From NCBI RefSeq assembly GCF_000331245.1, contig NZ_ANFZ01000009.1:496001-560000 (forward strand): a stretch of DNA of 64,000 nt, read 5' to 3'. Below the pieces are notes generated by a model. The model was not told the origin of the DNA. It worked only from the letters and a program-made list of their open reading frames with translations, and ran no database searches. The first letter of the stretch is position 1. Every line of letters starts with the position of its first letter. Source of the stretch: Blastomonas sp. AAP53. GTDB lineage: Bacteria; Pseudomonadota; Alphaproteobacteria; Sphingomonadales; Sphingomonadaceae. This document shows, piece by piece, positions 51,718-60,749 of this stretch. Position numbers and translations under genes: made by a program.

Positions 51718-52941
51718 TCAGGGCCGGATGAACAGGCTGGCCAGTTCCACATGCGTCGACCAGCGGAACTGGCCCACCGGCCATAAGGTATCGAGCACGA
51801 ACCCGGCGTCGCACAACGTTCGCGCGTCGCGCGCGAAGGTGGCGGGATTGCAGCTGACATAGCAAAGCCGTTTCAGCGTCGATCCGGCGATCGCGGCCAC
51901 CTGAGCTTCCGCGCCGGCGCGCGGCGGATCGAGCACCAGCCCGTCGAGCCGGTCAAGCATGTCGTGCTGAACCGGATTGCGGAACAGGTCGCGATGATCG
52001 GTGAACACGGGCAATTGGCGCGCATCGGCGGCGCCCTTGAGCGCCAGCAGCGCATCGCGCGCCGCTTCGGCCGCGTAGATCTTGCGCCCTGGCGCGCCCA
52101 GATGGAAGGCAAAGCTTCCGAGCCCTGCAAACAGGTCCGCAATCATCCGGCAGCCTTGCAGCGCCTCGGTAGCCGCAGCCGCCAGCGCTGCCTCGCCGTC
52201 GCGCGTCGCCTGCAGAAAGCTGCCCTGCGGAAAGCGGACCTCAACCGTGCCGAAGCTCACCGTCGCGGGCACCGGCTCGTATTGCGTTTCAGGCCCCAGC
52301 CCCTGATCGATCGACAGCCGCGCCAGCGCGTGGCGTTCAGCGAAGCCCGCCAGCAGTTCGTGCTGGGCCAAGGTGGACGGTGCCAGCCCGGTGATCAACA
52401 CATCGATACCCTGATCGATCTCGGACAGTTCAACTTGTCCCGAAACCTTCGATACCGGCCATTTGGCGATCAACGTGCGCACCGCCATCATGACGTCATG
52501 CAGTCGTGGCGTCACGATTTCGCACGCACGAACATCGACTAGATCGTGACTGCCCTGCCCGGCAAATCCCAAAGTCACCTGCTGACCCTTGCGGACGTAG
52601 CGGAGCGATGCCCGCCTGCGGCTGCGTGGCGGCGATAGGTGGACCGGGCGGACATCGCGCGCGACGATGCCCTTCGCGGCGAGCGGCCCGGTCACGCGGT
52701 CGCGAACGAAATCGGCTAATGCCGCATCATCGAGGTGCTGCAGGCTACACCCGCCGCAGCTGCCGAAATGCGGACAGGGCGGCGTGGCGTGGTGCGGTCC
52801 TGGGAGGATGCTGCCATCGGGTGCGACACTGTCTCCTGGCGCGGCACCTGCGACATGGCGGCCAGATGCGGTAACGCCATCGCCCCGCGCGGCAATCCGC
52901 ACAATGATGTCGTCAGCCACGACGGGCAGGTGATCGGTCAA
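51718..52941 (-). CDS. RNA m5U methyltransferase (RlmD/TrmA-like, RumA family)
   Basis: This 407-residue protein has a Fe-S cluster motif near the N-terminus (PPCPHFGSCGGCSLQHL), SAM motif ADLFAGLGSFAFHLG, DPPRAGAEAQV and the catalytic cysteine block YVSCNPATFARDA. It methylates U in 23S rRNA (or tRNA). The TRAM domain of RlmD is reduced to the first 50 residues. The start is TTG 52941, with GGAG 7 nt upstream, overlapping nnr by 29 nt; a GTG at 52920 is an alternative. Whether the target is U747 or U1939 cannot be read here. Confidence 0.9.
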   Translation of the reverse strand: MTDHLPVVADDIIVRIAARGDGVTASGRHVAGAAPGDSVAPDGSILPGPHHATPPCPHFGSCGGCSLQHLDDAALADFVRDRVTGPLAAKGIVARDVRPVHLSPPRSRRRASLRYVRKGQQVTLGFAGQGSHDLVDVRACEIVTPRLHDVMMAVRTLIAKWPVSKVSGQVELSEIDQGIDVLITGLAPSTLAQHELLAGFAERHALARLSIDQGLGPETQYEPVPATVSFGTVEVRFPQGSFLQATRDGEAALAAAATEALQGCRMIADLFAGLGSFAFHLGAPGRKIYAAEAARDALLALKGAADARQLPVFTDHRDLFRNPVQHDMLDRLDGLVLDPPRAGAEAQVAAIAGSTLKRLCYVSCNPATFARDARTLCDAGFVLDTLWPVGQFRWSTHVELASLFIRP

Positions 52942-54370
52942 GACAGGACTCCAGAGCCATGGGCAAAGCGCTTGCGAGTTGCAGCGCCGAGAACACTGCG
53001 CCTGCAATCCGCGCTGCGCGGTCGTGGAGCCATACGGCCTCTGTCATGGCAGCGAAAGCCCTGCCGTGGTTCGCGAGCCGTGCAGCAAGGCATCCCGCGA
53101 GCACATCGCCGGTGCCAGCAACCGATAGCCAGGAGCAGCGCCGGTCGGCTATTACGGTGGCACCGTCCGGCGCGGCGATTACGCTGTCTGCGCCCTTGTA
53201 CAGCAGATGCGCCGCCCATGCTGCGGCAAGCCGCTGCGCATCCTCGACCTTGTTGATACCGTTCAGCTCGTGCCCCGCATTGGCCGCCAGCGCCATCGCC
53301 TCGCCATGATGCGGGGTCAAGATCAGCGGAGAGCGGCGCGCAGCCAATGCCTCGCGGTGCGCCTGCAACAGGTGCAAGGCATCGGCATCAACCACCAGCG
53401 GGCGGGGTGTCGCCACAGCAGCGCCGAGCAGCGCAGAGCCCCCGGCGTCGCGGCCCAGACCAGGCCCGATCAGCACTACGCCGATGCGGTCATCCTCCAA
53501 CCGCCCGGCAACCGCGTCGGCATCGTCCGCCCGTTCCCATACCAGATCAGCGGGCAGCGCCGCAGGCGCTTCGCCTGCGCCGATCAGCTTGACATAGCCT
53601 GCACCGCTGCCCTGCGCCGCACGGGCCGCGAGCAAAGCCGCGCCAGGCATTGCACCCACAAGGATGGCGACAAGGCCACGACGGTATTTGTGCGAAGTTG
53701 CACTGGGCGGCGCGATTACCGGCTTTTGCAGCCTGTGGACGTGGTCATCACCTGATCCAACCTCGATGTCGATCAGGCTCAATGCGCCGCAATCGCTGGC
53801 GACCGGCTCCAGCATATGCGCGTATTTCCATGCGCCCAGCGCCAGAACATGATCGAAGCGCAGCGGAGCGTTGAGCCAGACCGCGCGATCGGCATCCGCT
53901 CCGCTGGGCAGATCCACAGCGAAGCTGCGCTGCGCCTGTCGCACCAGCCAGGAAAAACGCTGCCATAACTCCGCATCGAGTGGGCGTGTCAGACCGCTGC
54001 CGAACAGGCAATCGACCAGCTGCGCGTGCGGAACAGCATCGGCCAGCGCCATCACCTCGCCCCGAAACTGCAGGCGGGCATGCCGGGCGGCAGGGGTGCG
54101 TGGATCGGTCAGCGCCGCCACGCTGACCGGGACGCCCTTTTCCCGCAAGAATTCAGCGATGACATAGCCATCGCCGCCGTTGTTGCCGGGCCCACACAAG
54201 ATCAGCGTGGGTGTATGCCCGCCGATCCGCCAGATCATCTCCCCTGCGCCCTGGCCCGCGCGCAGCATCAGCGCGTCCACCGAGGTCCCGCCGTCAAACA
54301 CCGCCTGTTCGGCCGCCACCATCTGGGCGACCGTCAGAACCGCTGAAGATCCGTCAACCACCGCCCGCAC
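52913..54370 (-). CDS. nnr: Bifunctional NAD(P)H-hydrate epimerase/dehydratase
   Basis: This 485-residue protein has an N-terminal YjeF epimerase domain (about 10-210: LILCGPGNNGGDGYVIAEFL, VDCLFGSGLTRPLDAELW, AVDLPSGADADRA) and a C-terminal ADP-dependent dehydratase domain (about 225-475: HKYRRGLVAILVGAMPGAALLA, VVDADALHLL, LTPHHGEAMALA, SVAGTGDVLAGCLAA). It repairs hydrated NADH and NADPH. The start is uncertain: GTG 54370 overlaps the lipoprotein gene end by 17 nt, and ATG 54322 (MVAAEQAV) is possible. Confidence 0.95.
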   Translation of the reverse strand: MRAVVDGSSAVLTVAQMVAAEQAVFDGGTSVDALMLRAGQGAGEMIWRIGGHTPTLILCGPGNNGGDGYVIAEFLREKGVPVSVAALTDPRTPAARHARLQFRGEVMALADAVPHAQLVDCLFGSGLTRPLDAELWQRFSWLVRQAQRSFAVDLPSGADADRAVWLNAPLRFDHVLALGAWKYAHMLEPVASDCGALSLIDIEVGSGDDHVHRLQKPVIAPPSATSHKYRRGLVAILVGAMPGAALLAARAAQGSGAGYVKLIGAGEAPAALPADLVWERADDADAVAGRLEDDRIGVVLIGPGLGRDAGGSALLGAAVATPRPLVVDADALHLLQAHREALAARRSPLILTPHHGEAMALAANAGHELNGINKVEDAQRLAAAWAAHLLYKGADSVIAAPDGATVIADRRCSWLSVAGTGDVLAGCLAARLANHGRAFAAMTEAVWLHDRAARIAGAVFSALQLASALPMALESCLDRSPARRG

Positions 54371-54749
54371 CGGGCTTGACGGTTGCCGGAATGCGATATC
54401 GATCCGGCCCCACGGAAAGCTGGATGCGCCCGTCAGAAAGCGGTGTGATCACCGCCTCCTCCGCGCCATCGGCAGCCACCAGTCCGCGGCCGTCGGTCAC
54501 GATTTCGAACCGGCGAAACCCTCCATCCGGATGGCGCAGCACCAGTTCGCGCGCAGCTCCGGACTGGACCCGTTCGACTTCGCACTGTTCGGTAAACTCG
54601 GTTTCGCCCGCAAGGGCGCACGACACCTTGGCGTCGTCTCCGTCGGCAACCGATTCAGGTCCCGCCGGACTTGAGGGGTCGGAACAGCCAGCTGCGAGCA
54701 AGGCAAGGCACAGCGTCCCGACCAGCCGGTCAGATGTCCGCATAGACAT
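54354..54749 (-). CDS. Hypothetical lipoprotein
   Basis: This 131-residue protein has a lipoprotein signal ([22 protein letters not shown], lipobox LAAGC) and a small beta-rich mature part with two cysteines ([20 protein letters not shown]) that could form a disulfide. It continues as [25 protein letters not shown]. No family is recognised with certainty, though similar small lipoproteins occur in sphingomonads at this place. The start lies inside the end of ilvD (20-nt overlap) and its end overlaps nnr. Confidence 0.72.
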   Translation of the reverse strand: MSMRTSDRLVGTLCLALLAAGCSDPSSPAGPESVADGDDAKVSCALAGETEFTEQCEVERVQSGAARELVLRHPDGGFRRFEIVTDGRGLVAADGAEEAVITPLSDGRIQLSVGPDRYRIPATVKPGAGGG

Positions 54750-56451
54750 GCCTTTCCGATTTGGCGCCGGGGTGCGTCACCGCGCCCTGGCTCGCCGGTC
54801 CGACATTCTGGGCAAAGCGCCACAGCGCACCCGCCTGATAATCGTTGGTGCGCGGCTGCCATGCCTTGCGACGCTCGGCCAGCACCGCGTCGTCGACCAG
54901 CAGGTCGATCGTGCCAGCCTCTGCGTCGATGGCGATGATGTCGCCTTCCTCGATCAGCGCGATCGGACCGCCATCGGCTGCCTCGGGGCCGACATGGCCG
55001 ATGCAGAAGCCACGTGTCGCGCCCGAGAAGCGCCCGTCGGTGATCAGCGCGACGCTTTCGCCCATGCCCTGTCCGTACAGCGCAGCGGTGGTGGACAGCA
55101 TCTCGCGCATGCCGGGGCCACCCTTGGGCCCTTCATAGCGGATGATGATGACCGAGCCTTCCTTGATCTGCCGTGCCTCGACGGCGGCAAAGCAATCCTC
55201 TTCGCAATCGAACACCTGGGCAGGCCCGGTGAACTGCAGCCGCGCCATGCCGGCGACCTTGACGATCGCGCCATCGGGCGCCAGCGATCCCTTGAGGCCG
55301 ACAACACCGCCAGTCGGGCTGAGCGGCGTCTTGACGTCATAGATCACCTTCTGGTCGGGGTTCCAGGTAACCTCATCGATATTCTCGCCCAACGTCTTGC
55401 CGGTCACGGTGAGGCAGTTGCCATGCAGCAGGCCATTGGCCAGCATCGTCTTCATCAGCATGTACACGCCGCCGGCCTCGTACATGTCCTTGGCGACATA
55501 GCGCCCGCCGGGCTTGAGATCGGCGATATAGGGCGTGGACTTGAACATTTCAGCGACGTCGAACAGGTCGAAGTCGATCCCCGCCTCGTTCGCCATGGCC
55601 GGAAGATGCAGCGCGCCATTGGTCGAGCCGCCGGTCGCAGCGACAACGCGCGCAGCATTTTCAAAGGCTTCACGGGTACAGATGTCACGCGGCCTGATGT
55701 TGCGAGCCAGAAGTTCCATGACCTGCCTGCCTGCTGCCATCGCGATTTCCGCGCGGCTCTGGTATGGCGCGGGCACCATGTTGCTGTTGGGCAGCGAAAG
55801 CCCGATCGCTTCGCCGACGCACGCCATCGTGTTGGCGGTGAACTGGCCGCCGCATGCGCCATGGCCGGGACATGCGACCTTCTCCAGCGCGGTCAGATCC
55901 TTCAATGGGCACTTGCCTGCCGCATGCTGGCCCACCGCCTCGAACACGTCGACCACGGTGACATCCTTGCCGCCGAAATGGCCAGGCAGGATCGACCCGC
56001 CATAGACAAAGATCGACGGCACGTTCAATCGCAGCATCGCCATCATCATGCCCGGCAGCGACTTGTCGCACCCGGCAAAGCCGACCAGCGCGTCATAGCA
56101 GTGCCCGCGCACCGAAAGCTCGACCGAATCCGCGATGACTTCGCGGCTGACCAGCGAGCTCTTCATGCCCTGATGGCCCATCGCGATGCCGTCGGTGACG
56201 GTGATGGTGTTGAACCGGCGCGGCATGCCGCCGCCTGCGTTCACGCCCTCGCGGCAGGCATCGGCCTGGGCGTCGAGCGTGGTGTTGCACGGCGCGCTGT
56301 CGTTGCCCGCGCTGGCCACCGCGACGAAGGGCCGGGAAATCTCTTCTTCGGTCAGACCCATCGCATAATAATAGCTGCGGTGCGGTGCACGCTCGGGTCC
56401 TACCGAAACGTGGCGGCTGGGCAGTTTCGACTTGTCGAACGAATGTGTCAT
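54730..56451 (-). CDS. ilvD: Dihydroxy-acid dehydratase
   Basis: This 573-residue Fe-S dehydratase of valine, isoleucine and pantothenate synthesis has [72 protein letters not shown] and [21 protein letters not shown]. The cysteines for the cluster are present in CNTT, GCDKS and GACGG. ATG 56451 (MTHSFDK) is the usual start. It runs into the lipoprotein gene with a 20-nt overlap. Forty-four nt separate it from the upstream formylglutamate gene. Confidence 0.98.
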   Translation of the reverse strand: MTHSFDKSKLPSRHVSVGPERAPHRSYYYAMGLTEEEISRPFVAVASAGNDSAPCNTTLDAQADACREGVNAGGGMPRRFNTITVTDGIAMGHQGMKSSLVSREVIADSVELSVRGHCYDALVGFAGCDKSLPGMMMAMLRLNVPSIFVYGGSILPGHFGGKDVTVVDVFEAVGQHAAGKCPLKDLTALEKVACPGHGACGGQFTANTMACVGEAIGLSLPNSNMVPAPYQSRAEIAMAAGRQVMELLARNIRPRDICTREAFENAARVVAATGGSTNGALHLPAMANEAGIDFDLFDVAEMFKSTPYIADLKPGGRYVAKDMYEAGGVYMLMKTMLANGLLHGNCLTVTGKTLGENIDEVTWNPDQKVIYDVKTPLSPTGGVVGLKGSLAPDGAIVKVAGMARLQFTGPAQVFDCEEDCFAAVEARQIKEGSVIIIRYEGPKGGPGMREMLSTTAALYGQGMGESVALITDGRFSGATRGFCIGHVGPEAADGGPIALIEEGDIIAIDAEAGTIDLLVDDAVLAERRKAWQPRTNDYQAGALWRFAQNVGPASQGAVTHPGAKSERHVYADI

Positions 56452-56495
56452 ATCAGGGCCTTTCTTTGGCCGCGCTCTTTCCAAAAACAGCGCCG

Positions 56496-57230
56496 TTACG
56501 CAAGACTATTGCTGCATGCGAGCAAAACCGGGGCCAGGATCGCCGCCATTCGGGCAGCTCCCTCGTCATCACCCACCCGATCCTGCCGCATTTCGATACC
56601 CAGATAGGGCCGCCCCGGCAGTTCAGCGTGGCGGTTCATCGTCGCGTTGAGCAGGGTGCCCGAATAGGGGAGTTGATCGCCGACAACCAGCCCTGCATCG
56701 GTCAGCAGAGGAATGGCGACGCGAGCAGCGCGATCATCACGGTTGTAGAGAACCCCAACATCCCAGGGGCGCTGTTCATCGGGCCGAGAGGCAAGTGAGG
56801 ACGTGAAGCTGTGCAGCGAGAGGATGAATGGCCGCTGCAATGCCTGCAAGGTGCGCTCGATGGCGGCGTGGTAGGGCCGATAAAAGGCCGCGAGCCGCGC
56901 TTCGACATCAGCGTTGGCGTTGCCCGGAATGACGATGCCGTCGCTGGTCGCCGGGACAAGGCCCGGCGCGTCTTCCTCGCGGTTGAAATCGATCACCAGC
57001 CGCGACACCCGCGCCAGCACCGCGCCGCAGCCAAGCAATGCGCACAGCTGCTGCGATACGCTGGCCACGCCGATATCGATAGCCACATGCTGCGCTAGCA
57101 CGTGGGCGGGCACGCCCAGATCTATGCCTGTCGGCGCATGATTGCTAGCGTGATCGGCGATGATGCAGATGTTCGCGCCCACCGCCCCCACGACAGGCTC
57201 AATGATTTCATAGGGTTGAAACCCACTCAT
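56496..57230 (-). CDS. N-formylglutamate amidohydrolase family protein
   Basis: This 244-residue protein starts [16 protein letters not shown] and has [57 protein letters not shown] and [13 protein letters not shown]. These are the HutG/FGAse pattern of metal-binding His/Asp/Glu residues. It hydrolyses N-formylglutamate or a related N-acyl amino acid. No histidine-use genes are near. It overlaps the ispE stop by 4 nt (ATGA), so it is coupled to ispE; that pairing recurs in alphaproteobacteria by recollection only. Confidence 0.88.
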   Translation of the reverse strand: MSGFQPYEIIEPVVGAVGANICIIADHASNHAPTGIDLGVPAHVLAQHVAIDIGVASVSQQLCALLGCGAVLARVSRLVIDFNREEDAPGLVPATSDGIVIPGNANADVEARLAAFYRPYHAAIERTLQALQRPFILSLHSFTSSLASRPDEQRPWDVGVLYNRDDRAARVAIPLLTDAGLVVGDQLPYSGTLLNATMNRHAELPGRPYLGIEMRQDRVGDDEGAARMAAILAPVLLACSNSLA

Positions 57231-58159
57231 CGCACGGATCCTGCCAAAGTCCACCAGCCGGGATATTTTGCTGCCAGCGCTCGCTGCGCGGCATCAGCAG
57301 CTTCGGAGGTGGTGAACAGAGCAAAGCAGGTTGCGCCGCTGCCCGACATGCGCGCGACAATTGCCCCCGGTTGCGCGGACAACGCGTCCAATACCGTGCC
57401 GATGGCCGGCACCAACGTCCGGGCGGGGCTTTCCAGATCGTTGCGGCCATGCGCAATGATGGCCTCCAGGCTGGAGCTATCGAGCGGTCCCCGGTCCTGC
57501 TGATCCCAGCCCTTGAACACGGGCGCTGTGCCCAGCGGGATGCCGGGATTGACGAGCAGGATCGGCATGCCTGCCAACTCCGGCAGATCAAGCGGTTCCA
57601 GCGCCTCGCCGCGCCCTTCGACGCGCAAGGTCTGGCTGATCACGCACGCGGGGATGTCAGAGCCCAGGGTTTCGGCGATGGCGCACAATTGCCGGTCATT
57701 GAGCCCGCAGCCCCACAAGCGGTTGAGCAGGCGCAGAGCCGCTGCGGCATCGGCAGACCCGCCACCGATTCCCGAGGCGACCGGCAGGTTCTTGGTGAGA
57801 TAGAGGTTTGCGCCAAAATCAAACCCGGCCTTCCCCTCGTCCGCGTTCCCAAGCGAAGTCGAGGGGCGTTGTGCCGAGGCTGGCGCAAAACTCTCTCGAC
57901 TTCGCTCGGGACAAGCGGAGAGTTTGAGTGTGTGGGCAGCCCGCAGCACCAGATTATCGGGACCGTCATCCAGCCCGGCGGCAAACGGCCCATCAATGCT
58001 CAGCGTCAGCTTGCCATCATCCCGCCGTTCCGCCCGCAACGAATCGCCGGAGTCGACGAACACGAACAGACTTTCGAGATCATGATAGCCATCGTCCCTC
58101 CGCCGCCGAACATGCAGCGCGAGGTTGACCTTGGCAAAGGCGGTTTCGGTCAGCACCAC
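57227..58159 (-). CDS. ispE: 4-diphosphocytidyl-2-C-methyl-D-erythritol kinase
   Basis: This 310-residue GHMP kinase of the MEP isoprenoid route has FAKVNLALHVRRRRDDGYHDL at the N-terminus, the ATP loop LPVASGIGGGSADAAAALRLL, and the C-terminal ARMSGSGATCFALF. It is about 30 residues longer than usual because residues 81-110 (SACPERSRESFAPASAQRPS and onwards) are translated from a REP-like palindrome, not family sequence. The insertion lies between the strand NLVLRAAHTLK and the ATP loop, and stays in frame. ATG 58159 is the start. The terminator of the ETF:ubiquinone oxidoreductase gene lies just upstream. Confidence 0.93.
   Translation of the reverse strand: MVLTETAFAKVNLALHVRRRRDDGYHDLESLFVFVDSGDSLRAERRDDGKLTLSIDGPFAAGLDDGPDNLVLRAAHTLKLSACPERSRESFAPASAQRPSTSLGNADEGKAGFDFGANLYLTKNLPVASGIGGGSADAAAALRLLNRLWGCGLNDRQLCAIAETLGSDIPACVISQTLRVEGRGEALEPLDLPELAGMPILLVNPGIPLGTAPVFKGWDQQDRGPLDSSSLEAIIAHGRNDLESPARTLVPAIGTVLDALSAQPGAIVARMSGSGATCFALFTTSEAADAAQRALAAKYPGWWTLAGSVR
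57830..57919. repeat. REP-like palindrome inserted in frame inside ispE
   Basis: Inverted arms AAGCGAAGTCGAG (57851-57863) and CTCGACTTCGCTC (57895-57907), with a 31-nt loop, share the core of the 24955-25035 element. The segment corresponds to ispE residues 81-110. Confidence 0.8.
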
Positions 58160-58173
58160 AGGGTTCCCGCGAT

Positions 58174-58201
58174 AAAAGTCCCTCCCCGTGCGGGGAGGGA
58201 C
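58174..58201 (-). terminator. Rho-independent terminator of the ETF:ubiquinone oxidoreductase gene
   Basis: GTCCCTCCCC (58178-58187), loop gtgc, GGGGAGGGAC (58192-58201), a perfect 10-bp stem. On the minus strand TTTT follows. It lies 9 nt after the stop of the gene at 58210 and just upstream of ispE. Confidence 0.85.
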
Positions 58202-58209
58202 AGAACCCC

Positions 58210-59862
58210 TTACATGTTGGGATAGTTGGGGCCGCCGCCGCCTTCGGGCACCACCCAGTTAATGTTCTGGCTCATTTCCTTGATGTCGCAGGTCTTGCAG
58301 TGGACGCAGTTCTGAGCGTTGATCTGGAAGCGGGGATTGCCCTCTTCCTGTCCCACGATCTCGTACACGCCTGCGGGGCAGTACCGCTGCGCCGGCTCGT
58401 CATACAATGGCAGATTGTACGTTACGGGCAGCGAGGGGTCCTTCAACTGCAGATGGACCGGCTGGTCCTCCTCGTGGTTGGTGTTCGACAGGAACACCGA
58501 CGACAGGCGATCGAAAGTGATCACGCCATCGGGCTTGGGATAGTCGATCGGCTTGTACAGGTCCGCGCGGCCCATGTGCTTGTAATCGGGGTCATGCTTC
58601 ATCGTGATCGGCAGGCCGATTCCCAGCTGGCGCATCCACATGTCGATACCGGCCAGAACCGTGCCCATCGTGCCGCCGAACTTGTCAACACAAGGCTCGA
58701 CGTTCTGGACCTTCTTGAGCTCGGTCGCGATCCAGCTGGCGTTGAGGTTTTCCTGATAATCGGCGAGTTCATCGGAGGTGCGGTCGGCCTGGATGGCGCG
58801 GAACGCACTTTCAGCCGCCAGCATGCCCGATTTCATGGCGGTGTGGCTGCCCTTGATACGCGGCACGTTGACGAAACCGGCACTGCACCCGATCAGGGCG
58901 CCGCCGGGGAATGCCAGCTTGGGGATCGACTGCCAGCCGCCCTCGTTGATCGCACGCGCGCCGTACGAAACGCGCTTGCCGCCTTCGAGAATCTTGCGGA
59001 TCTCGGGATGCGTCTTCCAGCGCTGGAATTCCTGGAACGGCGAAAGGTGCGGGTTCTGATAGGACAAGGCCACCACGAATCCGAGCGCGACCTGGCCATT
59101 GGCCTGATGATAGAGGAACCCGCCGCCCCAAGCATCATCGAGCGGCCATCCCTGGGTGTGGATGACCCGTCCCGGTACATGCTTCTTGGGAGCGATGTCC
59201 CACAGTTCCTTGAGGCCGATTCCGTAGGTCTGCGGCTCGCAATTGGCTTCCAGATCGAACTGGCGCTTCAAGATCTTGGTGAGGTGGCCGCGCGCACCTT
59301 CGGCGAAGAAGGTGTAGCGTGCGTGCAGCTCGAGGCCCGGCGTGTAGTCCGCCTTGTGCTCGCCATCCTTGCCAACGCCCATGTCGCCGGTCGCGACACC
59401 CTTGATCGAGCCATCGTCGTTGTACAGGATTTCCGCAGCAGCAAAGCCAGGGAAGATCTGGACGTCCATCTCCTCGGCCTTTTCCGCCAGCCAGCGACAC
59501 AGATTGCCAAGGCTTCCGGTATAGGTGCCCTTGTTGTGCATGAAGCCGGGGGTGGTGATGTGCGGGATAGCGAACTTGGACGATTTGCTCAGCACCCAAT
59601 GATGGTTCTCGGTGACGGGCGTCTCCGCCATCGGGCATCCCTGCTCCCGCCAATCGGGCAGCAGCTCGTCAAGTGCGATCGGATCGACCACCGCGCCCGA
59701 CAGGATGTGCGCGCCAACTTCCGAGCCTTTTTCGATGACGCAGACTTCGATTTCCGCGTTGTTTTCCGCCGCCAGCTGTTTGAGCCGGATCGCCGCAGCG
59801 AGGCCGGCAGGGCCTGCGCCGACAATCACGACGTCAAATGGCATGGATTCGCGTTCACTCAT
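58210..59862 (-). CDS. Electron transfer flavoprotein-ubiquinone oxidoreductase
   Basis: This 550-residue membrane-associated flavoprotein has an FAD site at the N-terminus ([19 protein letters not shown]), [16 protein letters not shown] and [29 protein letters not shown]-terminal 4Fe-4S domain ([22 protein letters not shown]) follows. It passes electrons from electron transfer flavoprotein (fatty acid and amino acid oxidation) to ubiquinone. Length and motifs are canonical. It ends with a strong terminator and has no other gene in its unit. Confidence 0.97.
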   Translation of the reverse strand: MSERESMPFDVVIVGAGPAGLAAAIRLKQLAAENNAEIEVCVIEKGSEVGAHILSGAVVDPIALDELLPDWREQGCPMAETPVTENHHWVLSKSSKFAIPHITTPGFMHNKGTYTGSLGNLCRWLAEKAEEMDVQIFPGFAAAEILYNDDGSIKGVATGDMGVGKDGEHKADYTPGLELHARYTFFAEGARGHLTKILKRQFDLEANCEPQTYGIGLKELWDIAPKKHVPGRVIHTQGWPLDDAWGGGFLYHQANGQVALGFVVALSYQNPHLSPFQEFQRWKTHPEIRKILEGGKRVSYGARAINEGGWQSIPKLAFPGGALIGCSAGFVNVPRIKGSHTAMKSGMLAAESAFRAIQADRTSDELADYQENLNASWIATELKKVQNVEPCVDKFGGTMGTVLAGIDMWMRQLGIGLPITMKHDPDYKHMGRADLYKPIDYPKPDGVITFDRLSSVFLSNTNHEEDQPVHLQLKDPSLPVTYNLPLYDEPAQRYCPAGVYEIVGQEEGNPRFQINAQNCVHCKTCDIKEMSQNINWVVPEGGGGPNYPNM

Positions 59863-59977
59863 CTTGTCTTCCCCGTTGCTCAGGACCGGCCCTGTGCCAT
59901 AAGGCGTATCGCATGGACCTTCCCGTTCACTCCAATAGCGCTGCGGCGTTCAAGTCAACCCGCTTTGGGGTATCAAC

Positions 59978-60745
59978 GTGCTGAGCCGCGCGAACGATCC
60001 CCTGCGCGAAGCGCAAAGCCTGGTCGACTGGTGGCAGCTGGCCGGGGTCGAATGGGATTATTCCGACGCGCCCAACGACTGGATGGCAGACGACCCAGCG
60101 CCCGCTACGCCGCGCCCGCTGGCACGGACCGACGATGGCGCACCTGCGGTGAGGCCAGCGACTGCGCCTGCCCCGGTTGTCGCGGCGCCCAAGGTCGAGA
60201 TTGCACTGCCGACCGACCTGGAGGCCTTCCAGCGCGCCTGGCGCGAAGGTGCACTGGGACCGGATGGCGGCGATGGACGGCATATCGGGCCCAGAGGCCA
60301 GTCGGGAGCCAGGGTCATGGTACTGGCCGACTGCCCGCAACGTGACGACGCCGATACCGTGCTGAGCGGCCGATCCGGGCTTCTGCTGGACAATATTGCT
60401 CGCGCCTGCGGCTTTTCCGACGACGATGTCTACCGCGCGTCGTTCTTCCCCCGGCTGGTGCTCGACGCCCAGGCGGCGGTTCCCCATGTCGCGGCGTGGA
60501 AACGGATTGCGATGCACCACATTGCTCTTGCTGCGCCGGAAATGATCGTGGTTGCGGGCGAAGACACCGCCAGAGCGCTGCTAGGCCACGATCCATCGCA
60601 AAACTCTCCCGCTTTACACATTCTTAACCATGGTGGCCGAACTTTCAAAACTGTCGTCACGCGCAAGCTCAGCCTGATGCTTCATCGCATCGCGCAGGAG
60701 AAATCCATGGCTTGGCAAAACTGGCAGCTGCTGCTCTTGGAGTGA
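59978..60745 (+). CDS. Uracil-DNA-glycosylase-fold protein, catalytic residues unclear
   Basis: This 255-residue protein has an N-terminal DPLREAQSLVDWWQLAGVEW, a Pro/Ala linker (about 40-75) and a UDG-like core (about 80-255: RVMVLADCPQRDDADTVLSGRSGLLLDNIARACG, VAAWKRIAMHHIALAAPEMIVVAGEDTARALLG). This is the layout of family 4/5-like UDGs of alphaproteobacteria. However, the GEAPG motif is replaced by ADCPQRDD, the HPS/HP loop by LNHGGRT, and the four cluster cysteines are missing. It may be inactive or have another substrate. The start is GTG 59978. It precedes the Slt gene by 4 nt. Confidence 0.7.
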   Translation: MLSRANDPLREAQSLVDWWQLAGVEWDYSDAPNDWMADDPAPATPRPLARTDDGAPAVRPATAPAPVVAAPKVEIALPTDLEAFQRAWREGALGPDGGDGRHIGPRGQSGARVMVLADCPQRDDADTVLSGRSGLLLDNIARACGFSDDDVYRASFFPRLVLDAQAAVPHVAAWKRIAMHHIALAAPEMIVVAGEDTARALLGHDPSQNSPALHILNHGGRTFKTVVTRKLSLMLHRIAQEKSMAWQNWQLLLLE

Positions 60746-60749
60746 ACCC

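Noticed and set aside
54211..56607. 798-codon plus-strand open frame
   Set aside because: It runs antisense to ilvD and the lipoprotein gene; composition is Arg/Ala/His-rich as expected for a shadow frame.
58300..60345. 681-codon plus-strand open frame
   Set aside because: It is antisense to the ETF:ubiquinone oxidoreductase gene and runs into the real UDG-fold gene in another frame.
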